Source: Chara braunii (lineage: Eukaryota; Streptophyta; Charophyceae; Charales; Characeae). From it: 45,095 bases of DNA. A program made the position numbers and the translations under genes. Below, piece by piece: positions 20,031 through 31,219 of this stretch. Under the pieces are notes generated by a model. The model did not search any database. It was not told the origin of the DNA and saw only the letters and a list, made by a program, of their open reading frames with translations. The DNA lies in NCBI GenBank assembly GCA_003427395.1, contig BFEA01000073.1, positions 2,622,321-2,667,415 on the forward strand, read 5' to 3'. The first letter of the stretch is position 1. The number at the start of each line of letters is the position of its first letter.

Positions 20031-20600
20031 GTTTCACAAACTTCCTTAAACAAACACTTAAATGAACATGGGTGCATTTTAAAGGCTTTTATCCATGTGC
20101 TTCTACGTCTTGATTTTGTGCTGAATTTTTAGGGGTTGTGTTTCGGCTTTTTCCTTACCCTTAGATTTGTTGAAAACAAAACTCTGTAAAAAAACCCGAT
20201 TTTAATATGGTTGTGAAATGAGAGTGAAAAAATGACCAAAATTCGTGTCTTTTTGTCTTGCTCTTTTTTGGGTGTAATGGATGACTGTTGCTTTTTGTTA
20301 AATTTTAAAAACGTTTCCAGCCGCTTGTCACACTTTTCCTGATCGTGTTTTTTCTTTGTATTTCGGCTACGTTCTTGTTCACGCCCAATGAGAGTGCACC
20401 GATCGCCCGCGAAAAATAGACGTTTGCGAATTCTCCTTATATTTCGTGCAAACCAGAGATTTTGTTTTCTCTGGTTTTCACGAATCCTCTATTGTTGTTG
20501 CTTATTCCACTTGTTGCCAAATTGAACATTGTAAAACACTCCCACGTGGATGAGTCAAACACAAATTCGTTTTTTTTTAAATTGGCAAAAAACTCATTGC
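20031..20600. repeat. AT-rich spacer with hairpin repeat, copy 2 (20440-20490)
   Basis: AAACCAGAGATTTTGTTTTC then TCTGGTTTTCACGAAT at 20447-20484 is the inverted copy of 19021-19075. The rest is AT-rich, with no gene signal. Confidence 0.7.
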
Positions 20601-20635
20601 TTCGCACCTTTCTTTTTCTCATAAGTCAAATCAAA

Positions 20636-20707
20636 GGCTAGGTAACATAAAGGTGATGTATTGGACTGCAAATCCACGACTGATGGTTCGAATCCGTCGC
20701 GGGGCCA
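20636..20707 (+). tRNA. Mitochondrial-type tRNA-Cys(GCA)-like sequence, probably a pseudogene
   Basis: GGCTAGGTAACATAAAGG then TGATGTATTGGACTGCAAAT has the layout and much of the sequence of the plant mitochondrial trnC-GCA. The D stem is ACAT/ATGT, the anticodon loop CTGCAAA sits on a TGGA/TCCA stem, and the T arm is GATGG TTCGAAT CCGTC. The 3' acceptor strand (GCGGGGCC) pairs poorly with GGCTAGG and seems one base too long, so the acceptor stem is broken. It is probably a nuclear relic of organelle DNA; flanking mitochondrial sequence is not evident to me. Confidence 0.55.
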
Positions 20708-20925
20708 ATTGCGCGAGCATGAGAGACAGTCGTTGCGGCGGGTGTAGTGGACGATAAGCGGGTGCCACATGGGTTGCGACCGACCAGGGTCGGTGTTAAG
20801 CATCGCGCGGTAGCCCTCGTGCGAAGGATGTCGATCATCCACGTGGCGTGAAGTGGCTGTCTCTTGCGTTGCCGTTGGTGGGCGCGTGAAAGGGATGGTA
20901 TCCATCAACGGGAGGAGGTCGTCGT

Positions 20926-21245
20926 TCCGTGTTCAGGTTCTCGCCACAAAACTTGTGCCGCTCTCCCCGAAGAGACTGCGGCGTCAATCCCTGGAGAGCT
21001 GGTGTCGTCTCCATCCCGCGTACACAACGTACACATGATCCATCCGAGAGCCCACGGATGTTGAGCGCGCGCTCCTGGCGCTGGTCGTGAGCGACGCGCT
21101 ACCACATTATGTACGACCAACGCAAGGACTGTACGCGCGACATCCGTGGACTCCCGGGCGAAGAATACACACGCTGTGTGCGCGCGATGCCGTTTCATCG
21201 GCGTGAGCGCCACTTGTTTCGTGGTGAGAACCTCAACACGAAATG
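20926..21245. repeat. 320-bp long inverted repeat (foldback)
   Basis: The left arm (GTTCAGGTTCTCGCCACAAA, GAGCCCACGGATGTTGAGCG, GCGCTGGTCGT) reappears in reverse complement towards 21245 (GGTTCTCACCACGAAACAAG, AGTCCACGGATGTCGCG, GCGTTGGTCGT). Arms are about 160 bases and roughly 75-80% alike by eye, with almost no loop. The transcript would be a long imperfect hairpin. Confidence 0.65.
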
Positions 21246-21595
21246 ATGGCCTCGTTAAATAACGAACAACACGGCCTCCTCCGGGAAACTTCTCCCTGCT
21301 GCCGGAAAGTGTCATTGCGTTGCCGTCGCGTGGCCGTGGGGAGAGCACGCGCCCATGAGAGCACACCACATGATTGTTGTAGTTCGCCGGTATCCGAACT
21401 TCCCTTTTCGCCAAGTAATCACACGCGACTCGCCGTTTTTTGGTTGGCGGTTATTGGTTTCGCGCTTGCAGTTGCAACGGCGTCCCCCATTGCCCTGATG
21501 ACTAGCTTCTGCGGGACAGGGTTTCCAGCTTTCGGGGGTGGGGTCGATAGCTCCGAACGCCCTGCCAGTTGCCACCGTGCGAGGGCAATAACACA

Positions 21596-24500
21596 AAGTT
21601 CGGATCCCGGCGGACTTGCAATTTGGCGTATGCGAAGTCCCGAGCTGCTCAGGTGATTATTGTCGTGTTTTTGCAAACGTGCGCTGTTTCGACCGCATCG
21701 CTGGAATCACACGCTTCCAGTGTCGGCGCACGATATGACACAAAGCGAATTTGTCGTGTTCTTTGCTCTTCACTACCGCGCGGGCGTTCCCTTTCCTGTG
21801 TGGCCCACTCAAACGGAAATTAATGACGATTTATAGGGATCTTTTGGGGGTCCTGGCTACATTGGATTTTTTTGGGTCCCACATGACTGGCCTTTGCTTG
21901 GTGTTGCCGCAAAAAACAGTCCAATCACAGGGCGCGCAACAAAAACAAAACGTGTCTTGCTCTCGATCGACACGCACCTATCGCTGTCAAGTTCGGATCC
22001 GGGCGGACTTCGCGGTTTGCACCCGTTCGTGGTCACTCTGTGAAGCTGTGGGCAAGTTCGGATCTTGGCGAATTTCGTTGAACCCCATGGTCCTAACTGT
22101 AAAACCTACCATTGCTCGAGTGCGAGCTCGCCTTGTCCGTGGGAATAATTGGGGTTCGTAGGGGTTGTTTGAGGGTATTTAACAAAGGGTTTTGCTTCGG
22201 TCCACTGACGCTTAGATGTGGATTTCAGAAGGCGCTCGTCCACCAGTACGACCTCTGCAACCGCGCAAGAAACAGCTCCACCGTCGTGTTTCCCGCTGAC
22301 CAGCCCGTCCAATATGCGAGTTGCCGCGCAGAAACCGGTTCCTCGTTACTTCGACGACCGCCAAGTTCGGATCCCGGCGGACTTTGAGGTTCGACGTAAA
22401 TCTAATCGCCCTTTTCAACGGCCTTGACTTTCGCATGTGTTTTGGTCGCCAGAGACCTTTGGGTGCGCAAAAGTGCTAGCCTTGAGAATTGCCTTATAGA
22501 GGTTCAAGGGGGTTGCCGATGGTGGCGTCGTCATCGACATGTGTGCAATCTGGTCGCTGACATTCCCGTATCTCGGCGTGCTTTGCGGTTCGCGCTGTCA
22601 TATGTCGACGTTGGCAGCGAGCGAATCGGACCTCGCCTTGTCGACTGGACGAATCGTGTTTTCATGGAGTTGCAGGGGGGTCCACCAGCCATGGTCATAT
22701 TTTTCTTTTCCGCGCCGCGAAGAACTTGGGGTCCCACCCGCTGTACTGCTGATAACTATCAATATCATCGCGGATCACAACATTTGTGACTGAATCACCG
22801 CACGAGCTCGCTTTGTCGATGGGGAAAATTGATGTTTATAGGGGTCTATTGGGGGCCGCGATGCGCCGATTTCTACCGTGGTGCACCAACGGCTAGCCTT
22901 TCTTCTGTGTGTGCTCTCGTCCAACAGACATTTGTAAGCAGCAGCAGGGCCTCCCTAATCGTGTACCCACGCATTGCGTTCCTTCTGTGCACTTCCTGAC
23001 CCACCCTTCCAAAATCCGACGTGCCACGCAGAGACTGGTTCCTCGCCACTCCAGCAACCGCCAAGTTCGGATCCCGACGGACTTTGAGGTTCCTCATAAA
23101 TTTAACCGCCCTTTTCAACGACCTGGACTATCGCATGTGTTCTGATTATCAGAGGCCTTTGGGTGCGCAAAAGTGCTCGTTTTTAGAATTGCCTTGTAGG
23201 GGTTTGTGGGGGTTGCCAACGGTGTCAGTGGCCGGCTCCGTTTTCGTTCTACGGTCGGTCTTCCTTGCCCTCCAAGCGGTGTCATCATCGCGATGTGTGC
23301 AATGTGGTCGCTGACATGCCTGTCTCTCGGCGTGCTTTGCTGTTCGCGTTGTCGTATGTCGACGTTGGCAGCGTGCGAATCGGAGCTCGTCTTGTCGATT
23401 AGACGAATCGGGGTTTCTTAGGGTTGCAGGGGGGTCCACCAGCGATGGTCCTAGTTTTCTTTTCCACGCCGCAAAGAACTTGGAGTCCCACGCACTCTTC
23501 GATTCGACGTTTCGAAACGGAGGTTTTAGGCATTTCAGACTTTGACTGTGGCCACTTGCAGTTTGGGTGTAATGTGGATTTTGGTTGCACTGCCCACAGC
23601 GCAAGGTGTCGCAGGACTGTGGCCACTTGCAGTCTGGTTCCATTGCCAGCTCTAGCAGGCACAATGACGAACGTGTTCGTACGATCGTTGGAACCCCTGA
23701 TGTGGCGAACATGACGCAGACCTCGAAGTTCGTCCCGATCCGGACTTGCAAGCGGCCGAATTCCCGCGCTAATTCGGACAAATTTCATGCCACAACAATC
23801 CGCAGTGACGGCACAGACAATCGGGGTTTGGGGGGGTCGGTTGCGGGCGACGATGAGCCGTTCTGAGATGCGGTGTGCCCACGCATAGCCTGCCTTCTGT
23901 GCAACCGCTAACCACCCATTTCAATAGCTGCAGCCGCGCGGAAACCTGTTACTCGCTGCACTGGCACCCGCCAAGTTTGGATCCCGACGGACTTTAAGGA
24001 TCCGCGCAAATCTAATCGTCCTTTGCATGAGGCCTGGACCTTCGCATGTGAGTTGATTGCGAGAGGACTGGGGGTGCGCAAAATTGCTCGCCTTGTGAAA
24101 TGCCCTTGTAGGGGTTTATGGGGGTTGTCGTCGGTGACAGTGGCCGGGTCCGTTCTCGGTCTGCCGTCGATCTTCGTTGCCCTCCAAGGGGTTTAACTGT
24201 CGCGATGCGTGGAGTCTTGTTGCTGACATGCTCGTGTTTCGACGTGCTTTTCGGTTCGCGCTGTCACACGTCGACGTTGCCAGCGCGCGAATTGGGGGTC
24301 GCCTTGTTGACTAGACGAATTGAGGTTTGTAGGGGTTGCAGGGGGGGTCTTTCATCCATTTCTACATTTTTTTTGTCCGCGCCGCGAAGATGTACGAGTT
24401 CCACGAGCTCTTCTACTGGTAGCTGTGATTGGAACACCGCATGAGCTCGCTTTGACGATGGGGAGAATTTGTGTTTGTAGGGGTCAATTTGGGGTCGCGC

Positions 24501-26550
24501 TGCGCCGATTTGTAAGGTGGTGCATCCACCACTACCCTTTTTTCTTTGCGTGCTTTCGTCCAACGGAAACTTGAGAGCAGCAGAGTCTTCCTTCAGTGCG
24601 CCCACACATAGCGTTCCTTGTGTGCACCCGCTGACCCTCCCTTCCAATGGCACCGGCCGCGTGAAAACCAGTTCCTTGCTACTCCGGCACCCGCCAAGTT
24701 CGGATCCCGGTGGACTTTGAGGCTCCGCGTAAATCTGACCATCATTTTCATGGCTTGAACTTTCCCATGTGTTTTCATTGTCGGAGGCCTGGTGGTGCGC
24801 AAAAGTGCTCGCCTTGTGAATTGCCCTTATAGGGGTTTATTGGGGTTGACGACGATGTCAGTGGCCGGGTCCATTTCCGGTCTGCCGTCGATCTTCGTTG
24901 CCCTCCAAGAAAAGCAATCATCGCGATACGTGTAGTTTAGTCGCTGACATGCTTGTGCCTCGACGTGCTTTGCAGTTCGCGCGGTCATGTGTCGACGTTG
25001 CCAGCGCACAAGTCGGAGAACGCCTTGTCGATTACACGCATCGGGGTTTGTTGGGGTTGCAGGGGGGTCTTTCAGCCTTGGTTATATTTTTCTTCTCCAC
25101 GCCGCCTAGATCTTGGAATTCCACGCGCTGTTCTGCCGATACCTGTCAAAATCAGCGCGAATTATGACACTTGTGACTCGGACATGGATAAATTCTACCT
25201 GTCGTGGCTCAGCGCGTATTATGATAGTTGTGACTCGGACACCGCACGGGCTCGTTTTGTCGATAAGGAGAATCGGTGTTTATAGGGGTCTCTTGGGGGC
25301 CGCGCTGCGACGATTTGTGAGGTGGTGCACCCACGACTAGCCTTTCTTCTCACAGCGGCAGAGCGTGAACACGTTCATGGCGCCATCAGCAACCACCAAG
25401 TTCGGATCACGGCGAACTGTCGAGTTCAGGGTGATGCTAACCGTCCTTTTCCACGGCCTGGTCCATCGCGTGTGTTTTTGTTGTCGGAGAGCTATGGGTG
25501 CGCAATCAAGCTCGCCGTGTGTATTGCCGTAATTGGGGTATATAGGGGTTGCTGACGGCGGCAGTCATTATTGTCGTTCGCATGCGAAGGCGCTTCGGTG
25601 TCGAAGCTGCGCGGGCTGCAAAGGCTTGGAGTCCCAGCACACAGCCTCCAAATCGATGTGCAGTTAGTCGGGGTTTGTGGGGTTCGCCAGAGGGTCATTA
25701 AGCCATGTTTTCTCTAGTCTCCAACCTCTCATAGCCTTGCATTCGTAATGACGATTGGCCGACAGTCAGTTCACGGCGACCGATTGATAACCGGTTCGCC
25801 ATCGATTCGATTTCTGCCAAGTTCGGATCCCGGCGGACTTCTGTGATCCGCGACAGTTGGACCGTTCCTTGTGCACGTCTAACTCATGATAGGACACGTC
25901 CTCCTGGGCGCAAGTCAAGCAACACCAAAAAAAATGGGTCGACAAATTAACAACAAAGATTCACTCCTGGCCCGTGGGGTGTCCGACCCATAACCAAATG
26001 TCATCAACCACATTACAGGAAGCGCGAGGTAGACATCTATAAATGTGGGTCGGACACATGCTCCCTCATAAAGACTAGCCATGCATGAGTTGGCAAGCAG
26101 TCAAAGCGATGGCATGTTATATGTTGTCCATACTCGCGTGGCCCTCGACGTTGTTGAGGGTCTCATTCGACACTCAAGTGTCGGCTGACACGCGCCTTGA
26201 GGAACTTGCCTCTCGACGCTAAACAACCGCCAAGACGGTTGAGGGACCTACCCTCTTCAGCAACCTGCGGGAGTGACGGGAGGGCGGGCCAAGGCCCTTT
26301 GTAGCAGTTGAGTTCCATCCACGGAGGCCTTTAAAAAGGTCAAGGGGTTTGACTTTGACAGCTGCTACGGACTTCAACGTCCAACTATAAAAGTATAAAA
26401 AGCAAAAGGGGAAAGGGTGTCTCCGTTTTCTATCGGCGCAATTCTTAACGCCAGAGTCGATGCAAGAAAAATTCGGGTGCCCTTCGGCACATGCAATTAA
26501 TGCATTCAAAGGATTTCGATCTCTGCTAAGTTCGGATGTCGGCGGACTTC
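21596..26550. repeat. GC-rich degenerate tandem array, period about 700 bp
   Basis: AAGTTCGGATCCCGGCGG or close variants occur at 21596, 21989, 22054, 22363, 23063, 23973, 24696, 25398, 25819 and 26528. Between 22363 and 25398 the spacing is 700, 910, 723 and 702 bases. Other shared landmarks are GGTGCGCAAAAGTGCTCGCC, TATAGGGGTTTATTGGGGTTG, TCGCTGACATGC and CATATGTCGACGTTGGCAGC. The longer unit (23063-23973) has a roughly 210-base insert with a duplicated GACTGTGGCCACTTGCAGT. Reading frames are not conserved between units, so I do not call genes. Confidence 0.8.
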
Positions 26551-26700
26551 GCATGTCGTGGTTTGTCAAATCGTTTGTGCCACCCATCTGCCAAACCGCG
26601 CCTTCTATGTGCGGCGATTTGGTTGCAGGGGCTGTAATCGCCTACAGACGAGCTCGCCCTATTCAGCTGCTGAGCCGGGAATCAGGTCCGTGGAGGGAGG
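25890..26700. other. Intergenic, small inverted repeat
   Basis: GTGTCCGACCCA (about 25980) and TGGGTCGGACAC (about 26047) form a 12-13 base inverted pair about 60 bases apart. A TATAAAAGTATAAAAAG stretch near 26387 is TATA-like but has no clear gene behind it. Confidence 0.5.
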
Positions 26701-26750
26701 NNNNNNNNNNNNNNNNNNNNNNNNNNNNNNNNNNNNNNNNNNNNNNNNNN
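26701..26750. other. Assembly gap (50 N)
   Basis: Unknown bases only. Confidence 1.
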
Positions 26751-26873
26751 GGGGGTTAGCCCTTAATACTTTAGTAATCGTGCTTACAGTTTGCTCCGCT
26801 GTTTTGCAGGGTGTGGAGACGAATTCGAATGACCCGTTCAATCCGCACTGGAGAGTTTAATCGATTTCGCTGA

Positions 26874-29800
26874 CGGGCATCGCATCCGCTGCACCAACGG
26901 TTACATGACGACGCCAAGGACGGCTCGGCGAACGGTTGCATGAACCGGGCTATGGAAACTGAACAAGCCATCGACTTGCATTACCAGCTACAACACCTAG
27001 AATTGGCCCCGACGAGCTCTTCGGACAGTTCGCCGTTCCAACAGTCCACTGCAGCTTTCCCCAAATAACGAAGTCTCGTTTTTTGTGAGAGCTTTAGAGA
27101 TTGCATCCAACTGCCTACGGAATTGGTGACACCGTCTGCAGGCGAAGAACCGTCTGCTTCCCGGATCGAGTTCCACATTCCTGACGAGGTGCACCTGACA
27201 AGTTCAGCGCACAGCAATTGCGTGCCAATGGGTGCTTCTTTCGCAACATCTGATGACGAGAGTGAGAAGTTGGTGGCCACTGATTACTCGTCTGGACAAT
27301 AGTCCTCTTCCAGTACACCTTTGCTTCGCGCTAACTCTGGTAGTACGAAGTTGGTTGCCACCGACTATTCTTCGGAGGAACTTTCCACAGCACGAGCGAG
27401 TCCAACGCAAGTGCGAAGTGATGATGCGATTCCAATTCAGAGCCAGTCTGGGTCGGAAGCGTCTGGCAGGGTTGATGCAGAGAGAAGGACGATACTACAG
27501 ATTTTGCCCGCACCTCTGCCAGGCGAAAGACGAACGTATAGCATGGCTAATAGGAACGCTAGGAGGAAAGAACAGTTCCAAAGAGCGAGAAACATGTTGT
27601 CCGAAAAAATACTGCTCATGGTACGCGGCATGGCATGTTGCAAGGCTTGATGTTGTTACAGCGTGTCGCCTGAGGAAGTGCGAAAGGTTAGACAAGGACT
27701 GTACAGTAAGAGTCCAGTAGAGCGAGTTGAGTGGTGGATGAAAAGTATTAAGGATTTCACAGTAAATGAGGGTGGACAAAAACGTGTCCGCCCTGTGGAG
27801 TTGGAACGTTCGATGTGCGTCAAGGCGTACTGCAATGTACTCGGTGTCTCGCGTAATACGGTTTACAGCTACAAAAAGTGTTTCGACAATGGCTATGTGC
27901 GTTCCGAGCATGGCTGACGAGTAGATATCGGCCAACCAATAAAACGGTCATCATGCTTGCCAGCATGAGAACGTTCATCGAGTGTCATGCGGATAACATG
28001 CCGAATGAGGTGGCTAACGAAGGTGGGGTTTCCAGACCGAAGCTTCGACTTCCGGCTGCTTTTACGAAGAGATCAATTTATGAGTCCATCAAATCAGACT
28101 TTCTGGCCACTGGCCTCGCTGTCGTGTCTGAGTCCAACTTTTATAAATTATGGCGGAAACACTTTTTCCACGTTTCCCTCTCGCACTCTCACACGTTCAC
28201 GAAGTGCGCCGTCTGTCATAAACTGAAGGAACGTATACAATATGCTGCTCTTCCTCGAGATCGAGAACAAGCTCGAGAGGATATGAAAGTTCACCAAAGG
28301 AGGCAAGTTGAACACAGATTGGATTATAGTCGAGCGAAAACTGATTCGATGGTCGGTCCAAACAAGCGTTTGTGTCTCATCATTGACGGCATGGATCAGA
28401 AGAAGACAACTATCCCCCATATTGGTCAGGCAAACTACTCGAAAGCACTTAGGCATGAGATGATGATGAAGACGAATCTGACAGGCGTTATTGCACACGG
28501 TAGAGACCCTAGTATATATGTATACACGTGGTTTCCGTATTTCAAACACGATTCGAACACGGTCGCTACTTGTGTTATTAGAACCCTTGTCGAAATTCAA
28601 GGTAGCGGGACGCCACTGCCACGGTTTTTGCGCATTCAAGCAGATAATTGTTGGCGGGAAAACAAGAACAAGTACATATGTGCGCTAGCTGCACTATTGG
28701 TTAGTTCAAAGTTTTCGAAGAGGTAGAAATAAGTTTCATGCTGGTGGGACATACCCATACATACGTTGACGCTACTTTCAGCGTTTTCTCGAAGAAATTG
28801 AAAGACATAGACGCTTATACTATGGACGAGTTCTACGAGTTCATAGAGCAATCCCACAAAAAGCCTCCCAAATGTATTTTCCTCGATACGATGGCAGATT
28901 GGATTAGTATAGTAGACTCGTGCGTTGCGTCAGACATTACTGGTATTTCGAAACCGCACTTGCTTAAATTTTTGATGGTTGGACACAATCCGGGCATGTT
29001 GTACAAGGAGTTTTGCGATGACGACAACTGGTTGCCCGAGGAAGGTTCGATTTATTGGTTCAATCAAAATCCCGATGAAAGCTATGCAGGTCCTTCATGG
29101 CTGTTTGACCCGCCTCCTGTGCAACCCCTTCCTTGAAATGACTATTGTAACGACAAAAATGGGGTTATTCGATTCCGCGAGTTGCTGGAGAGCAGGCGGT
29201 CAACGTGGTGCACTTACAATGACCATGAGATGAGTAGGAGAGAAAGAGCTTTGTGTTACAGGGAGGAGGTTATCAAACATGGGGATGAGATTATCGTCAA
29301 CGGGTTGTCCTCACAACCTCTGGAAAGGTTCTGGTCAAGACCACGGTTACTCGAAAGAGATCAACAACCTTCTCCTCGCAGTGTCAACATCGACGACAGG
29401 GAACCCCTGTTTGTTGGACGAAGAAAAGATCGTCCGAAGACTAGTTTCGACCCCCTCGTGCATGTTGACGTGGGCACTTTTTTTGTCCTTCGCCCCTCCG
29501 ATGATGATCTGTCCAGCGGTATGCCAATCTGGGTGGGCAAAGCTCTTTCTCGGGTGGTTGTTGAAAAAGATTCGCTGAATTATAATCAAGTGTTAGTGGA
29601 ATACTGGGTGCCGACTGGGAGAGCAAAGTCGCTCGAACAACTATATGAGAACGCATGGGAAAAACAATGGAAAATGACTGAGCAGACACAATGGCAGCAT
29701 GCTGACTCGATCGCGTTTGGTTGGGAGGGACCAGCCCGAGGTTTAAAACCATTCACAACTGGACTTGTCATTCCTTCCAGTGTTCGACTGAATGCTGAAG

Positions 29801-29880
29801 CTGCACTTCTAGATCTTAGTCCATGTGGTGAAGGGAGTGTAGATGGAGGGCACAAGTGCGACGAGTGCACGCCCGCCTGA
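26874..29880 (+). pseudogene. DUF7869-type (transposase-like) gene, decayed
   Basis: One long coding trace. The Ser-rich N-terminus (frame open from 26874) has stops TAA 27066 and TAG 27300. Next is a Cys-containing part (MVRGMACCKA, TGA 27648, CCYSVSPEEVRKVRQGLYSK) and a helix-turn-helix-like GVSRNTVYSYKKCFDNGY. A one-base loss near 27914 moves the frame. The core then shows CAVCHKL, LCLIIDGMDQKKTTIPH, FLRIQADNCWRENKNKY and, after a second one-base shift near 28709, FMLVGHTHTYVDATFSVFSK. The pattern DGMDQKK, then DN..ENKNKY, then GHTH..VD is the signature I associate with DUF7869, whose spaced acidic residues suggest an RNase H-like/DDE fold; that fold is an inference. A TGA at 29134 precedes an open C-terminal third to 29880, including VDVGTFFVLRPSDDDLSSGM, PIWVGKALSRVVV and VLVEYWVPTGRAKS. 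The element's ends were not found. Confidence 0.7.
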
Positions 29881-30145
29881 TAGAGTGAGGGAGTAAGATT
29901 TTTGAAAATAACTGTTCGGACGGACGGAAATTCAGAAGGGAGCGTATTTTTTTTTAACTTGGTCAATGATTTTGCGTGGCGGATTTTGTCTACGGACCAC
30001 GGTTGAATTTTATAAGATGGTTGGGTGATGGTTTAGCAATTTCCGAGGTTAAGTTCATCGTAAAGGCTATTTTTCTACTTTTTCGACATTTCATTTTCAT
30101 TTATGTTTGCATTTCATGTCTTGTGTAGGGAGTACGACAGGAGTC

Positions 30146-31048
30146 ATGGCCCATTGGCGTGATTATGCGTATCCCATTCACCCTTGTGCATGCGGATTGC
30201 GTGGTTCGGGAGGCGATACCGAAATTCTCGAGTTGATGACAACGGAGTTCGAAAACGACCCGTGGATGAGCGTCGTCCCCTTCTTGGACAAGCCTCTCGA
30301 TGCATGGTCCAAGGCAGAATGGGATAGAGCAATCTTGGCAAGGAAATTTTCATGGCAGAAGGAGTACAAGTTTGCTTCCGCGATGGAGTGGGGGATCCTG
30401 ATCAAAGTACCTCATTATGCCATTGGCGTCAGACAACTTCCGTTCCTGCGTGCCACACTCAGACAGGAAGAGAATAAGCGGTTTTACCTTCGCCCGGACA
30501 ACGTCACGAGGTCACCTCGGGTGTGGTCTGCGGACTTGAAACAAGAGTTGTTGGATTGTGCATCCTACAATCCATTTTTGGAAGTATATCCATTACGCGG
30601 TGCTGGAATACGGCCAAAGGATGTGTCGTACTGTTGCATAAGGTTGTCTTTGGCCGGTTCCGACTTTTGCAGAGTGTTGTGTGTGGCATGTTCAAACCGA
30701 AAGCGGACTTTGGTAGACGTTGTAGTGCTAGTTTCTTGCAACGAGCTTAGAATTTATGGTCGCAACATGGGAAATTTGCGCCTTCTGTACGAGAACGGAC
30801 AATTCGATTTGGAGATTGTCGGTCAAATTGATGAGGTTCATAAGTGCCGTGAGATAAAGCAAGTGGCATGTTCTGTACGTGACGCCATCGGTAAGTCCTT
30901 GGCAGGTATCGGTAGGTTTGTAAGGATGAAATACATTTCGGTCTTCTCGAATGTCGCGACGAAGGGACAACCACAAACCCTTGCTTTCGGGTCATCAATG
31001 AATGCCTTATACGGGTTTGGTTGTCATGGGACGTTGACACGCTGGTAG
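30146..31048 (+). CDS. Hypothetical protein, 300 codons, intact
   Basis: The longest uninterrupted, non-repetitive frame in the window outside the retroelement. I chose ATG 30146 (MAHWRDYAYPIHPCACG); the frame is open upstream to 30107, and a TGTGTAG acceptor-like site at 30129 could make this a later exon. The first half is polar with Trp/Asp-rich motifs (DAWSKAEWDRAIL, ASAMEWGILIKVPHYAIGVR). The second half is hydrophobic strand-like (LVDVVVLVSCNELRIYG, LLYENGQFDLEIVGQIDEVH, VRMKYISVFSNVA), reminiscent of beta-propeller blades, but I see no diagnostic repeat. I do not recognise the family. It follows the DUF7869 pseudogene by 266 bases on the same strand, so it may be a second product of the same element or a captured host exon. 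Unlike its neighbour it has no stop or frameshift. Confidence 0.6.
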   Translation: MAHWRDYAYPIHPCACGLRGSGGDTEILELMTTEFENDPWMSVVPFLDKPLDAWSKAEWDRAILARKFSWQKEYKFASAMEWGILIKVPHYAIGVRQLPFLRATLRQEENKRFYLRPDNVTRSPRVWSADLKQELLDCASYNPFLEVYPLRGAGIRPKDVSYCCIRLSLAGSDFCRVLCVACSNRKRTLVDVVVLVSCNELRIYGRNMGNLRLLYENGQFDLEIVGQIDEVHKCREIKQVACSVRDAIGKSLAGIGRFVRMKYISVFSNVATKGQPQTLAFGSSMNALYGFGCHGTLTRW

Positions 31049-31219
31049 AAGCTTTTAGAAAGTTTAGATTATGGTAGCTCGTTGCATTTATTTTAGATGT
31101 AGCTCGGTTTTGCGTTGGCTCGTACCATTTAATTTAGACGTAGTTCAGTCTTGCATTTACGATTTCTTGCACGTGTGCTTACAATTTTCAACTTTTAATT
31201 TTTCATGATTACGATCTTT

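Noticed and set aside
21243-25555. Several 60-210 codon frames in the GC-rich array
   Set aside because: The frame is not conserved between the tandem units, so selection for protein is not supported.
27232-27720. A 162-codon plus-strand frame overlapping the N-terminal part of the DUF7869 gene
   Set aside because: The alternative phase carries the coherent Ser-rich, Cys-containing and VSPEEVRKVRQG segments.
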